64,000 nucleotides of DNA from Pantanalinema sp. GBBB05. GTDB taxonomy: Bacteria; Cyanobacteriota; Cyanobacteriia; Leptolyngbyales; Leptolyngbyaceae. Positions 18,201 through 27,370 of this stretch are shown in pieces. Under the pieces are notes generated by a model. The model saw nothing but the letters and a program-made list of their open reading frames with translations, ran no database searches and was not told where the DNA came from. Position 1 is the first letter of the stretch; each line of letters opens with the position of its first letter. Position numbers and translations under genes: made by a program. The stretch is taken from contig VRZD01000007.1 in assembly GCA_016743235.1 (NCBI GenBank), positions 156,282 through 220,281 on the forward strand, written 5' to 3'.

Positions 18201-19139
18201 GAGTATTTTGATAACCCTAACTTCAAGGCTAGCGGGCGGTTTGAGTACCGCGATACGGAAGCTGGGGATAGCATGGTGATCTCGGCGGCAGCGGCAGGGA
18301 AGTTATCCCCCGCCCTGACCATGATTGCGCGCTACCAGCAGGCTAACTTCGCCAACCAATTACTGGAGGACACTGGGTTAGCCGATACCGTCAATGTCAA
18401 AGTCGGGTTGGCGTATCGTAATCCAGCGGACGATAAGTTCAATGCGCTCCTCAGTTATGAGTTTCGTCAGAATCCCGCTGTCACCCCTGACTCAATTCTG
18501 GTTGGAAGTGGCACTGGCTCGACCGCGCACTTGGTGTCGTTGGAAGCTATCTATGCCCCTAACTACCGCTGGGAATTTGCGGGTAAGTATGCCCTGCGTA
18601 ATACCAAATCCTATGTCGCGAAAGATCTGGTCGGCACGAACGCGATTAACCTGGCACAGTTCCGGGCGACCTATCGGTTAGGTTATCGCTGGGATGTGGC
18701 TGGAGAAGTGCGTTGGATTGGTCAATCTGTAACTGATTTCAGCGAAGTCGGGCTGCTGGCAGAAATTGGCTATTACCTGACTCCTAACCTCCGTCTGGCT
18801 GTGGGCTACAACTTTGGTGGCATCAACGATCGCGACTTTGGCGATCGGCACAAAGATGGGCTGTACTTTGGCTTGTCCGTTAAGCTCAACAATACGCTGG
18901 GTGGCTTGCGCAAAGAAAATATTGCGCCACCGCAACAGCAAGAGTCATTAGTCAAACCCGTGGCAAGCCAATCTCCAGCACCGGAGTCGCCTTCAGAGCC
19001 GCAACCCAGTTCTCAGGTTCCTCCCGCCCCCGAAAGCCAGCCTGTTTTGAAAATTCCCTCTGTTCCAGCCGTGAAACCAGTGTCCCACACTCAACTGCTG
19101 CCCGGAGGGGGAGCTGCATTACTGAGAGGGCAGGATTAA
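15267..19139 (+). CDS. Large outer-membrane beta-barrel with Ig/invasin-like N-terminus (surface cluster gene 2)
   Basis: A 1290-residue exported protein. After a signal peptide and a low-complexity stretch, residues ~95-300 look like Ig-like or invasin-like domains (TVTVNGKPID, SVLTVQGQILNDAG). Residues ~320-1215 have the alternating aromatic and polar strands of an outer-membrane barrel, with a characteristic YPTFGDSST segment near 420 and MWGDYTT near 456. A Pro/Ser-rich tail (~1215-1290) follows the last strand, which is unusual because barrels normally end at a terminal aromatic strand. ATG 15267 has GAGGAGGGC upstream. The function is not known to me; transport or anchoring of the neighbouring DUF11 proteins is a hypothesis. 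Confidence 0.7.
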   Translation: MRITSTIANISLLTSILGAIGLITAARAVERPATPSIATTAALQFQPVANSKAPDLRALAAAMGRPVAQAPTSPDVSTPEPAADAAISEVRILSPQSLVVGERTTNLVVQYPVTTKITVTVNGKPIDAATPTQVDRTDTTATQVWYQIPLQEGENTLTVQPDTGTSVSVTVTVKATAATIEFLQPDEPARVPADGRSVLTVQGQILNDAGQQITSDVVVTLTSSAGKFVGADHDRDRPGFQVMAREGKFTAQLQSSLEPQMVRIRAAIDRLDLLKLPQNQPEQLYRVPVTQLKQPYTDTPNFPKPPLAQIERPVTAEAPLETYTQVEFITNLRPFIISGTVNLRVGAAGLDYYGSYRDFLSPEYFDDGTRADLGIAVFASGRIGEWLFTGAFNNQRPLNQQCDGTTRLFRDPQFCDQVYPTFGDSSTVDYLTPSIDSVFAKIERTSPVLGAGTDFLMWGDYTTSEFATASQYFTATNRQLHGLKLNYNLGNLQITGLYANNVEGFQRDTIAPNGTSGYYFLSRRLVLGGSENVYLETQELGRPGTIIERKPLSRTLDYEIDYDRGAILFRRPILQTDFDIFGRTLVRQIVVTYQYDSAGSNEIYAGRLQYHFSRELGRESWLGATYFREDQGDRDFELYGADLMLPLGKSGQLTAEFARSLNNSVFLGDIEGDAYRVEAFGKIIPGVFARGYYRSVEEGFSNNATFSFTPGQTRYGGDLAAKLSPTTQLQLQIDREINFGIAPAGRGISAIASVGTGDLFNPSRDPILGNRVDNSLTTIRAGLTQKIGAVELGLDWVNRSRDDRIFPDRLSGESNQLVSRLNWPLTKTLTFRAQDERNLASSDPIYPSRTTFALDWAAMPGLTMRLAQQFIDGNQNFKSNSITSLDMLVDQKLSEDTIVTGRYSLLNSLGGLTSQGAIGVNHRLLIAPGLRLNLAYERIFGDIFVYTAAGQEFITPVAVGQSSSVLGVTEGDSYSVGLEYFDNPNFKASGRFEYRDTEAGDSMVISAAAAGKLSPALTMIARYQQANFANQLLEDTGLADTVNVKVGLAYRNPADDKFNALLSYEFRQNPAVTPDSILVGSGTGSTAHLVSLEAIYAPNYRWEFAGKYALRNTKSYVAKDLVGTNAINLAQFRATYRLGYRWDVAGEVRWIGQSVTDFSEVGLLAEIGYYLTPNLRLAVGYNFGGINDRDFGDRHKDGLYFGLSVKLNNTLGGLRKENIAPPQQQESLVKPVASQSPAPESPSEPQPSSQVPPAPESQPVLKIPSVPAVKPVSHTQLLPGGGAALLRGQD

Positions 19140-21376
19140 TGAAATTACAGTCTGACTCAATGACAGTGCCGCAATTAGTGACTCCTGCCCTTGCTCACGT
19201 GCCCGCCGTTCTGGCTGGTGTATCCATCGGCTGGTTACTGATCAGTCCCGCGTTGGCAAATTCGGCAAAACAACCGTCTGTCGTGCCGCCCTATCGTGTC
19301 ATGGTCAATAGTGGCTTAGATGGGGTAGTTCAAGCCGATGACGCGATCACGCTCCGAGAAGCGATGTTGATTGTGAATGGTCGCTTACCGTTAGATCAAC
19401 TTTCAGCGTCCGAACGATCGCAGGTCACTCCTTTAGAGGGTCCAGTGTCCTCGCAAATTGAGTTTAACCTGCCCTCTGACCAAACCACGATTTCCCTCCA
19501 GACCGAGTTACCGCCATTGGAGCGCCCTGGCACGGTGCTGGATGGTTCTACTCAACCAGGGTATGCAGCCAATCGCTCGGCGATCAATGAAATGGCGATT
19601 CCCGTGCCGATCGTGGCAATTACTCCGGCAACGGGCAAGGAGATTTTTCGCGGTTTAACGGTGTCTGTGGAAGGCGTCGTGATTCGGGGTTTGAGCCTGT
19701 ATGGATTCACGGCTACGGGAGATTTAACTGCCACTACCCCGCCAGCCGATATTTTCATTGCTCATCGCTTTCCCCCGCCCGATATCAGTCAACAGCCGAC
19801 TCCCGCTAACTTCGCCCCGTTTTACAAAGACGATCGTCCAGCCACGACTGTGACGCTGGAAAATAATTGGCTGGGTATAGCACCACGCCGCTCTACGGCG
19901 GCACCGCTAACGGCAACTGATTTATATACCCAGGCTTCGCCGCGATCGGCGTTTGGCGTCTATGTATTTAACGGCAAGAACGTCGAAATTCGGCGCAACT
20001 GGATTGCTCACCACGATGCGAGTGCCATTATTACGTCGGTGAATGCCGAACAATTGCAGGTGAACGAAAACGTTCTTACCAGTAACGGCTTAGCCGGAAT
20101 GCCGGATGCGATTCGTCTGGAAGGTCAGATTGCTCAATCCCAGATTACGGGTAATTTAGTCTGTGGTAATGACGGCAGCGGCGTTTATCTGTTTAAACCG
20201 CAAGGCTCGGTGCAGATTACCAATAACCAGATCACGTTTAATGGTCGGCGGTTCCGCCGGGCAGCTATTTACTTGATGGGGAATAACCATCAAGTAACGG
20301 GCAATCAGATTGTGCAGCAGGCAGGTCCCGGTGTTGTCGTGGCAGCCTATCCCCAAAGTCGGCGTAACCAAATTGGGTCAAATCGCTTTAGCGCGCTAGA
20401 AGGACTCAGTATTGATCTCGTCACCGAGCAGGGTACGGCGGGGACCGGCGTGACTGATTATCAGCGGGGAGATGGAGCGAATCCGGCTCGTAATACCAAC
20501 AATCGCCGCATCTATACCGGGAATGCCGCGATCGATGCGCCACAGTTTGTTAGTCGAGAGTTTTTTGCGTTGAGTCAAACGACGACCGCTTCCGAATCCC
20601 CTCTGCTCCAAGCGACGAATCAAGCTCAAGCCGTACAGGTGTTTGGTCAGGCGGATCCGCGGGCTCAAATTGAACTATATCGGGTGACCGGTCAGGGTGA
20701 CTACGGCGCATTAACCGAGCCGATCGCCACAACTGAAGCTGATGACACCGGCAAGTTTGAGGTGACTCTGAGTAACTTGCGGATTGGCGATCGCATTAGT
20801 GCCATTGCCACCTTACCGGATACGGGGACATCTGAACCGGCTGTGCCAGCTCGCATTCGGACGGCTACAGGAACTGCCCTAGAAACCCCAACGGCGCAAC
20901 CTCCTTCCTCGCCCCCTACCTGTGTCACCCCGTTCCAGCAGCCACCACAAGCTGAGATCCCCCCCTCAACTCCGATCCGGTTGACAGTGCCAAATAAAAT
21001 CCACTTTGCTCTTGATCAAGCGACAATCAGTGCCACGACTGCCCGAGTCCTTGATCGCATTGCTGAGGTGTTGCAAGCGAATCCCACCATTCTAGTGGAC
21101 ATTGAAGGGCATACGGACCCCCGTGCGAGTGATGCTTACAATCTGCAGCTAGGGCTACGCCGGGCAAGAGCCGCACGGGATTATCTGCTTCGTCAGGGGA
21201 TTGCGAACGAACGTATGACGATTCGTTCCTTTGGGGAACAACGGCTGCTAACCCCGGGGCGAGATCGGGTGGATTATGCTCGCGATCGTCGGGTGGAATT
21301 TATGTTCAGAGACATTCGCGAAATTGATGTGGTGGTTCAGGAGGAGGACCTCCAGATTGAAGGAGGAAATAGATAG
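19139..21376 (+). CDS. Exported beta-helix protein with C-terminal OmpA domain (surface cluster gene 3)
   Basis: A 745-residue exported protein. The start ATG overlaps the previous stop by one base (TAATG), implying translational coupling. A signal peptide ends near residue 41 (SPALA). Residues ~150-460 are right-handed beta-helix-like, with repeated N-x-I and G-x-x-I turns such as NNQITFNG and GNQIVQQ. A Pro-rich linker follows (~580-615). Residues ~618-730 are an OmpA-family peptidoglycan-binding domain (IEGHTDPRAS, RRARAARDYL, RDRRVEF). It should sit in the periplasm tethered to peptidoglycan, anchoring the assembly made by its neighbours. Confidence 0.8.
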   Translation: MKLQSDSMTVPQLVTPALAHVPAVLAGVSIGWLLISPALANSAKQPSVVPPYRVMVNSGLDGVVQADDAITLREAMLIVNGRLPLDQLSASERSQVTPLEGPVSSQIEFNLPSDQTTISLQTELPPLERPGTVLDGSTQPGYAANRSAINEMAIPVPIVAITPATGKEIFRGLTVSVEGVVIRGLSLYGFTATGDLTATTPPADIFIAHRFPPPDISQQPTPANFAPFYKDDRPATTVTLENNWLGIAPRRSTAAPLTATDLYTQASPRSAFGVYVFNGKNVEIRRNWIAHHDASAIITSVNAEQLQVNENVLTSNGLAGMPDAIRLEGQIAQSQITGNLVCGNDGSGVYLFKPQGSVQITNNQITFNGRRFRRAAIYLMGNNHQVTGNQIVQQAGPGVVVAAYPQSRRNQIGSNRFSALEGLSIDLVTEQGTAGTGVTDYQRGDGANPARNTNNRRIYTGNAAIDAPQFVSREFFALSQTTTASESPLLQATNQAQAVQVFGQADPRAQIELYRVTGQGDYGALTEPIATTEADDTGKFEVTLSNLRIGDRISAIATLPDTGTSEPAVPARIRTATGTALETPTAQPPSSPPTCVTPFQQPPQAEIPPSTPIRLTVPNKIHFALDQATISATTARVLDRIAEVLQANPTILVDIEGHTDPRASDAYNLQLGLRRARAARDYLLRQGIANERMTIRSFGEQRLLTPGRDRVDYARDRRVEFMFRDIREIDVVVQEEDLQIEGGNR

Positions 21377-23931
21377 TGGTGGCATCAGTGGTTCGCAAAT
21401 CTACCGCGCTCAAAACAGCTTCTCGTCTATTGGTTTCTGGGTTGGCGCTATGCTTAGGCACACCAGCTGCCCTGGCGGAGGGCAGCCGTAGCCTTTATCC
21501 TGCTACCGCTACAGGTAACCGCGCCAATATTGAGTGGCGGGATACTACGGTGCAATATGCTAATTTCGTGACCCGCCGCACCTTGTTGCGGGTTTATGCT
21601 AATGCTGGAGAGGTGATTCTGACTGGCTCTAGTGCGGTTGGGGTCAACCTGGGTGACATTCTGATTTACAACCCTGGTTTGGTGCAGCCTGACCCCACCT
21701 TGGGTCCTAACTTTGACACGGTAACGCCAGCGATCGGGCAGGAACCCCTACCTGCGGTCGCATCCTTTTCTTGTAATGCTCAACGAACTGCATTAGGAAA
21801 TGCGGCGCTAGGGCAGATTACCACCCGTGCCCAGGAATTAGCAGGACCAGATACGATTCCGGCGGGAGGCGTCGCTGGGGGCTATGCCCCTTGTTCCTAT
21901 GTTGCCCCTACGACTGGTATCTATACGGTTGTAATTACAGGTCCCTCCGGCTTTAACTCGACCGGAGATACAGCCCCCACCGGTAGCATTGCCGCGGTGC
22001 AAACGGATGCGGCTCAAGATTCGACTGTGGCCGCGTGGGATGTGACGGTACGGACGACGCCTGCTTCCACCGTTGATATCCCTGGACGTTTGTTTAGTTA
22101 CTATCTGGCGTTATTTACTGGGGCAAATGGACGCTTTGTTAACTCAAATGTCTTTGCCCTCACCAGTGATGGCTACCTGTACCAGACTGGTTTGAATGGA
22201 ATTGACCCGAACGGGTTTGTCATTTATGGCAATAACTCTGGGTTTAGGGTGAACCAAGGTGGGGAACTGGTTGCGCTAGAACGGGATGTGGTGACGACGA
22301 CGGATCAGTTGCTCGATCGTCCCGCTGAAATTGACTTCCGTCCCCCTGCCTTTCCCATCTTCTTTGCCCAACCGGATCCAACAGTTGTGGCTGCCCTGAG
22401 GATTCCCTTGGCAGCCGTTGCTCCGACGATTACGCCAAATAGCCTTGCCTTTACAGGCACAGCTGGGAGTAATAATAGTTTCTTTAACACAGGCGGAACA
22501 TTCACTTACCAGGCAAACTTGGAGCATAGCTTCCAGTTAGTGATTAGCCGGGATGGCGTCAATTTTGATCCGACTAATCCCCAAAACCGGGTATTGCGAG
22601 GTCGCCGCAACGCCGGAGCCGCAACGGTTGCCTGGGATGGCTTGGATAATAGTGGCACTCCGTTTCCCGTGGGTACTAACTACCAGGTGCGGTTAGTCCT
22701 GCGAACTGGGGAGTACCATTTCCCACTGCTGGACGTGGAAAATGCTCCTAATGGCACGCCCTTGCTCCAACTCGTGAATCCGCCAGTGGGGGTATGTCCT
22801 CCCTTTGTGGCTCCCTGTACTTCCGCTTTCTATGACGATCGCGGCTATATTCTGCCTCAATCGGGAACATTGGTGGGTCCGGGCGTGAATCAGGCATTAG
22901 CTGCGAATGCTCCCAATCCGCCGAATAGTGATCCAGTCCTAGGGTTTAATACAGCGGTTTCCCCGAATGCGCGGACGTTTACTGCCTTTGGTAACACGAA
23001 AGCCTTGGATTTATGGACTTATTATCCAAGTGCCCCAGAAGTGATTCCGCTGAATATTATCTCTTCGGACACGGTCGATCTCAGCCTGAGAAAGACGGTT
23101 GATACGCCAGCCGCCACCTTAGGGCAGAATGTCACGTTTACCCTAACGTTAAGCAATGCTGGACCTGCCACGGCAACGGGGGTGCGAGTGACAGAGCGGT
23201 TACCGAATGGATTGACGTTTGTTTCGGCTACTCCTAGCCAGGGGACCTATGACAATACGACTGGGGTGTGGAACGTTGGTTCTGTTCTCGCTAATGGGAC
23301 AGCGACACTCCAGTTGGTTGCGACGCTGAATACGAGTGATCCAATAACCAATACAGCCCAGGTGACAGGCACCGATCAAGTCGATCGTGACTCAACTCCT
23401 AACAACAATGAAGCCAATGAAGATGATCAGGCTTCGGCTTCGTTAGGATTGCCGAACCTGCGGATTATTAAACGGATTACAGCCGTGACTCGGAATGGTC
23501 AAACTCAAACTTTCTCTAGCTTTGTGGATGATCCGACCGATACCAATGACAACGCGGCTGGATGGTCGCAATTGTCTCCTGTGGGGGTTCTCAATGTCAG
23601 TCCGTCTGAACCCCTCCGCAGCGGTAACGAAGTTGAGTACACGGTCTATTTCCTCTCTGATGGCGGTAAACCTGCGATCGATACTGACATTTGTGATCCA
23701 ATTCCAGTCCTGACCCAACTAATTGGGGGCAGTCCCAGGGTGCAGGTGGGTAGCAGTGGTCAACTAGTGCCGGGAGGCGTAGTCTTCTCACCGTTGGCTC
23801 CGCTTCCGGATGGCAACTCTTGTCCGGATCAAAACAATCCGAATGGGGCCGTCATTTTTAACCTGGGAACTGTGCCCAATACACCAACCAATAATGTTGG
23901 GTTTGTCCGCTTCCGCGTCAGGATTAACTAA
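21376..23931 (+). CDS. Exported DUF11 protein, copy A (surface cluster gene 4)
   Basis: An 851-residue exported protein starting at GTG 21376, which shares its first base with the previous TAG; AGGAGG sits 9 bases upstream. A signal peptide ends near residue 34 (AALA-EGS). The N-terminal ~550 residues carry an ordered region beginning EGSRSLYP and RRTLLRVYANAGE that I cannot assign to a named family. Residues ~565-690 are a DUF11 domain with the Asp/Asn-rich loop DRDSTPNNNEANEDD. The last ~150 residues form another beta-rich domain ending VGFVRFRVRIN. It is a likely structural or adhesive subunit. Confidence 0.75.
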   Translation: MVASVVRKSTALKTASRLLVSGLALCLGTPAALAEGSRSLYPATATGNRANIEWRDTTVQYANFVTRRTLLRVYANAGEVILTGSSAVGVNLGDILIYNPGLVQPDPTLGPNFDTVTPAIGQEPLPAVASFSCNAQRTALGNAALGQITTRAQELAGPDTIPAGGVAGGYAPCSYVAPTTGIYTVVITGPSGFNSTGDTAPTGSIAAVQTDAAQDSTVAAWDVTVRTTPASTVDIPGRLFSYYLALFTGANGRFVNSNVFALTSDGYLYQTGLNGIDPNGFVIYGNNSGFRVNQGGELVALERDVVTTTDQLLDRPAEIDFRPPAFPIFFAQPDPTVVAALRIPLAAVAPTITPNSLAFTGTAGSNNSFFNTGGTFTYQANLEHSFQLVISRDGVNFDPTNPQNRVLRGRRNAGAATVAWDGLDNSGTPFPVGTNYQVRLVLRTGEYHFPLLDVENAPNGTPLLQLVNPPVGVCPPFVAPCTSAFYDDRGYILPQSGTLVGPGVNQALAANAPNPPNSDPVLGFNTAVSPNARTFTAFGNTKALDLWTYYPSAPEVIPLNIISSDTVDLSLRKTVDTPAATLGQNVTFTLTLSNAGPATATGVRVTERLPNGLTFVSATPSQGTYDNTTGVWNVGSVLANGTATLQLVATLNTSDPITNTAQVTGTDQVDRDSTPNNNEANEDDQASASLGLPNLRIIKRITAVTRNGQTQTFSSFVDDPTDTNDNAAGWSQLSPVGVLNVSPSEPLRSGNEVEYTVYFLSDGGKPAIDTDICDPIPVLTQLIGGSPRVQVGSSGQLVPGGVVFSPLAPLPDGNSCPDQNNPNGAVIFNLGTVPNTPTNNVGFVRFRVRIN

Positions 23932-24145
23932 ACTTTAATGGCACTGCCATAGGACGCCGATTTGCCCTCTGCTTCGCTGAAACAGAAGCCGAATTTTAGC
24001 CAGGCTGTCAACTTGGGGAATGGCAGAGTTACGGCGGCGACCCTGTCCTCATGGCAGTGTCACTGAACTCAATTTTCATCTAGGGTGTTGACTGCAAATT
24101 TGTGACTGGGGAGAGTGATCTCTCTTTTAAGGAGGCACAGGCTTG

Positions 24146-26626
24146 ATGCTGTCATCCCGCTATTTGACATATGGTTTCAGAGCAATTTTTGGCTTGGCGA
24201 CAATCTTTCTAGGCACAGTCAGCATGATCATGCCTGTGCAAGCAGAAGGGAGCCGGAGCCTGTTTCCTAACCCTACTGGCTTCCGCGCCAATTTAGAGTG
24301 GCGAACAGGGCAATACAACCTGTTAACACGGCGGACGCTGTTACGTGTCTATGTTCGTCAGGGCGAAGTGATTTTACTGGGCTCCAGTACGGTTGGGGTC
24401 AACAATGGCGACATCCTGGTATTTAACCCTGGTGTGGTGCCATTTGCCCCCGTTGGGCAGGAGGCGGTCAATCCAGCTGCTGCCACCCTTCGATGCTCAA
24501 CTCAAAACGCCATCAATCCGACTCAGGGAGTAATCGGCAATCGGGCGCAAGAGCTAGCCGGGGCGGATACCATTCCAGCTGGCGGAGTGACTAATGGCTA
24601 TACACCCTGTGTCTACCAGGCGCCAGCGACAGGATTCTATACTGTAGCGATTTTGGGACCTTCAGGAGCGAACACTGACAACGATACCCCCCCAACGGGA
24701 ACACTGAATCCCATTCAAACGGGTGCAGGTCAAGATGCAACGGTTGCGGCCTGGGATGTAACGGTGCGAGACAGTTTGGTTTCTACCACAAACTTGCCAG
24801 GTCGATTGTTTACCTACTACCTGGCACTGTTTACGGGGGCGAATAACCGCCCGATCGACTCGACTGTATATACCCTGACCAGCGACGGGTTTTTGTACGA
24901 AACAGGGTTACGAGGAATTGATCCGAATGGCTTTGTGGTTTACGGCAATCGCTTAGGGTTTTTGGATCCCGATGGTCGGACGCCGCTGAATCGGGATGTG
25001 GTGGCAAGTGATAATCTGCTGAATACGGTGCAAGGGGGGGTGATCATTGCGCCGCCGGAGTATCCTTTGTTTTTTAGTCCTCCTGATCCACTGGTAGTGG
25101 CAGCATTGGGGATTCCGTTAGCGCCAACGATTCCGGTGATAACGCCGGGAAGTTACAGCTTTACCGGGACGGCAGGCAGTAACAACAGTCTAGTGGGGAC
25201 AGGGGGGAGTTTTGCTTATGCGGCAAATGTCTCTCATATCTATGAATTGATCATTAGTCGAGATGGGAATGATTTTGATCCAACCAATCCCCAAAACCGG
25301 GTGTTACGGGGAGTAGGAGCGGCGGGTACTCAAACTGTCCTCTGGGATGGCTTGGACAATAGTGGCATTGCCTTTCCGATCGGCAACAACTATCCTGCTC
25401 GGTTGGTGATTCGCGCTGGAGAGTATCACTTCCCCCTGTTGGATGTCGAGAATAGTCTATCGGGTAGCCCAACCTATCGGTTACTTAATCCCCCGGGAGG
25501 TGTTTGTCCTCCTGGCTTTGCCGCTCCCTGTACCTCTGCGTTTTATGACGATCGCGGCTACCGTACCAGCAATGGCTCGATCGTCGGCACTGTGAATCAA
25601 GCCCTCCCTGGTGGTGCCCCAACGCCACCCAACAGTAACCTGACGATCGGGTTCGATACGACCAGTGGAGCGCGGGCATTTGCTGGTTTTGGTGACCAGA
25701 AAGGTCTAGATTTGTGGACGTACTATCCCAGTGCGGCACTGGTAATCCCGCTCAATATTGTGGCCAACACCACTGCTGATTTGCGGTTAACCAAAACTGT
25801 CGATCGTCCGAATGCCAGAATTGGTGAAACGCTTACCTTTACCATTACCCTCACGAACGATGGTCCAGGGACCGCAACCAATGTGGTTGTGAGTGAGCGG
25901 CTTGCCGAAGGCTTAACCTTTGGCTCAGCCATAGCGAGCCAGGGAACTTATGATCAAACGACTGGAGTGTGGACAGTCGGTAGCGTCACCAGCGGCACAA
26001 ATGCCACGCTGCAAATTACGGCAACGCTCACTAGTAATGCGGTCACTAATGTGGCTCAAATTACCGGTTCTGATCAGCCTGACCCCGACTCGACGCCCAA
26101 TAATAATCAGCCCGATGAAGACGATCAGTCACGGGTGGTCTTAGGTGCGCCGAGTTTTCGGTTAGTCAAGCGGATTACAGCGATCGTGCGGAATGGCACT
26201 CTTATTCCGTTTAATACGGTGATTGACGATCCTAATGATCCCAATGATACGGCTCCAGGTTGGTCAACCTTGCTACCACTAGGGACGCCGCAAATCGATC
26301 CTGCTACGCCGTTACGGAGTGGGGATGAAGTGGAATACTCAATTTACTTCCTGGCTGACGGGGGGGCTCCAGTCAATGATGTGAGCCTCTGTGACCCAAT
26401 TCCTCCAGGCACAAGCTTGCTTCCTGCCAGTAGTCGTGTGGCGATCGGCAACGGCAGTCCAACTCCCAGTGGGACAGTGTTTACTGCGTTAGCTCCTCTG
26501 CCCAACGATAACGCCTGTACCAACCAAACTAATCCCAATGGTTCTCTGATCTTTGACTTGGGGACAATTTCTAATGTGCCGCCTGATAATGTTGGGTTAG
26601 TTCGCTTCCGCGTCAAGATTAATTAA
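24146..26626 (+). CDS. Exported DUF11 protein, copy B (surface cluster gene 5)
   Basis: An 826-residue paralogue of the preceding gene, collinear along its length: signal peptide ending PVQA-EGS, RRTLLRVYVRQGE, the shared block ELAGADTIPAGGV, a DUF11 domain at ~546-665 with DPDSTPNNNQPDEDD, and the end VGLVRFRVKIN. ATG 24146 with AAGGAGG at 24129-24135 is chosen over the adjacent TTG. A 214-base gap separates it from copy A, so it may have its own promoter or processing site. The pair looks like a tandem duplication that has diverged considerably. Confidence 0.75.
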   Translation: MLSSRYLTYGFRAIFGLATIFLGTVSMIMPVQAEGSRSLFPNPTGFRANLEWRTGQYNLLTRRTLLRVYVRQGEVILLGSSTVGVNNGDILVFNPGVVPFAPVGQEAVNPAAATLRCSTQNAINPTQGVIGNRAQELAGADTIPAGGVTNGYTPCVYQAPATGFYTVAILGPSGANTDNDTPPTGTLNPIQTGAGQDATVAAWDVTVRDSLVSTTNLPGRLFTYYLALFTGANNRPIDSTVYTLTSDGFLYETGLRGIDPNGFVVYGNRLGFLDPDGRTPLNRDVVASDNLLNTVQGGVIIAPPEYPLFFSPPDPLVVAALGIPLAPTIPVITPGSYSFTGTAGSNNSLVGTGGSFAYAANVSHIYELIISRDGNDFDPTNPQNRVLRGVGAAGTQTVLWDGLDNSGIAFPIGNNYPARLVIRAGEYHFPLLDVENSLSGSPTYRLLNPPGGVCPPGFAAPCTSAFYDDRGYRTSNGSIVGTVNQALPGGAPTPPNSNLTIGFDTTSGARAFAGFGDQKGLDLWTYYPSAALVIPLNIVANTTADLRLTKTVDRPNARIGETLTFTITLTNDGPGTATNVVVSERLAEGLTFGSAIASQGTYDQTTGVWTVGSVTSGTNATLQITATLTSNAVTNVAQITGSDQPDPDSTPNNNQPDEDDQSRVVLGAPSFRLVKRITAIVRNGTLIPFNTVIDDPNDPNDTAPGWSTLLPLGTPQIDPATPLRSGDEVEYSIYFLADGGAPVNDVSLCDPIPPGTSLLPASSRVAIGNGSPTPSGTVFTALAPLPNDNACTNQTNPNGSLIFDLGTISNVPPDNVGLVRFRVKIN

Positions 26627-26679
26627 CCCTGAGGGACGGTGGGTGCAGGATGCTGGTTCATTGCTGATTGAGTTTTTTT

Positions 26680-27279
26680 ATGGGTAAGTACCGTTACCTG
26701 TTGTTTTACAAGCCATACAACGTCATCTGTCAATTTACGGATGACAGTCCACCAGCGCAGACAACCCGGCAAACCTTAAAGGACTACATTGCTGTTGCCA
26801 ACGTTTATCCGGTGGGACGCTTGGATCAAGATAGTGAAGGGTTGATGCTCCTGACCAATCACGGGACATTGCAGCATCGCTTGATTGATCCTCAGTTTCA
26901 GCATCCCCGGACTTATTGGGTTCAAGTTGAACGCATTCCAGACGAGGCGGCGTTACAACACCTTCAGCAAGGCGTTGTGATTCAGGGGTATCGAACTCGT
27001 CCCGCTCAGGTCACGCGGTTAGTTGAGGAACCTCCCCTGCCGCCGCGTGACCCACCGATTCGCTATCGCAAACAAGTTCCGACCACCTGGTTAGAGATAA
27101 CTTTGACAGAAGGACGAAATCGCCAGGTTCGCCGGATGACAGCGGCAGTAGGCTTTCCGACGCTCCGCCTGGTTCGTGTTCAGATTGCCAATTTATCGAT
27201 CGCTGGATTATCCCCAGGCCAATGGCGTGATCTGACTGCCACAGAACTGCAAGTGTTGCGCCGTCAGTGTGGCTGGTAA
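26680..27279 (+). CDS. rluE: 23S rRNA pseudouridine synthase, RluE-like
   Basis: A 199-residue RsuA/RluB/E/F-family pseudouridine synthase. The catalytic aspartate lies in [11 protein letters not shown]; the family blocks KPYNVICQF near the start and [10 protein letters not shown] in the second half are present. There is no N-terminal S4 domain, as in E. coli RluE, which modifies U2457 of 23S rRNA. The exact target is inferred. ATG 26680 is preferred; a TTG four codons earlier is possible. Confidence 0.85.
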   Translation: MGKYRYLLFYKPYNVICQFTDDSPPAQTTRQTLKDYIAVANVYPVGRLDQDSEGLMLLTNHGTLQHRLIDPQFQHPRTYWVQVERIPDEAALQHLQQGVVIQGYRTRPAQVTRLVEEPPLPPRDPPIRYRKQVPTTWLEITLTEGRNRQVRRMTAAVGFPTLRLVRVQIANLSIAGLSPGQWRDLTATELQVLRRQCGW

Positions 27280-27370
27280 GCGATCGCTTCTAGCTGCCCT
27301 GCCACATAGACTCTGATCGAGGTTCGGCGTTTGCGATAGAGTCAATGGAGGATTTATCGCTGCGACTCGT

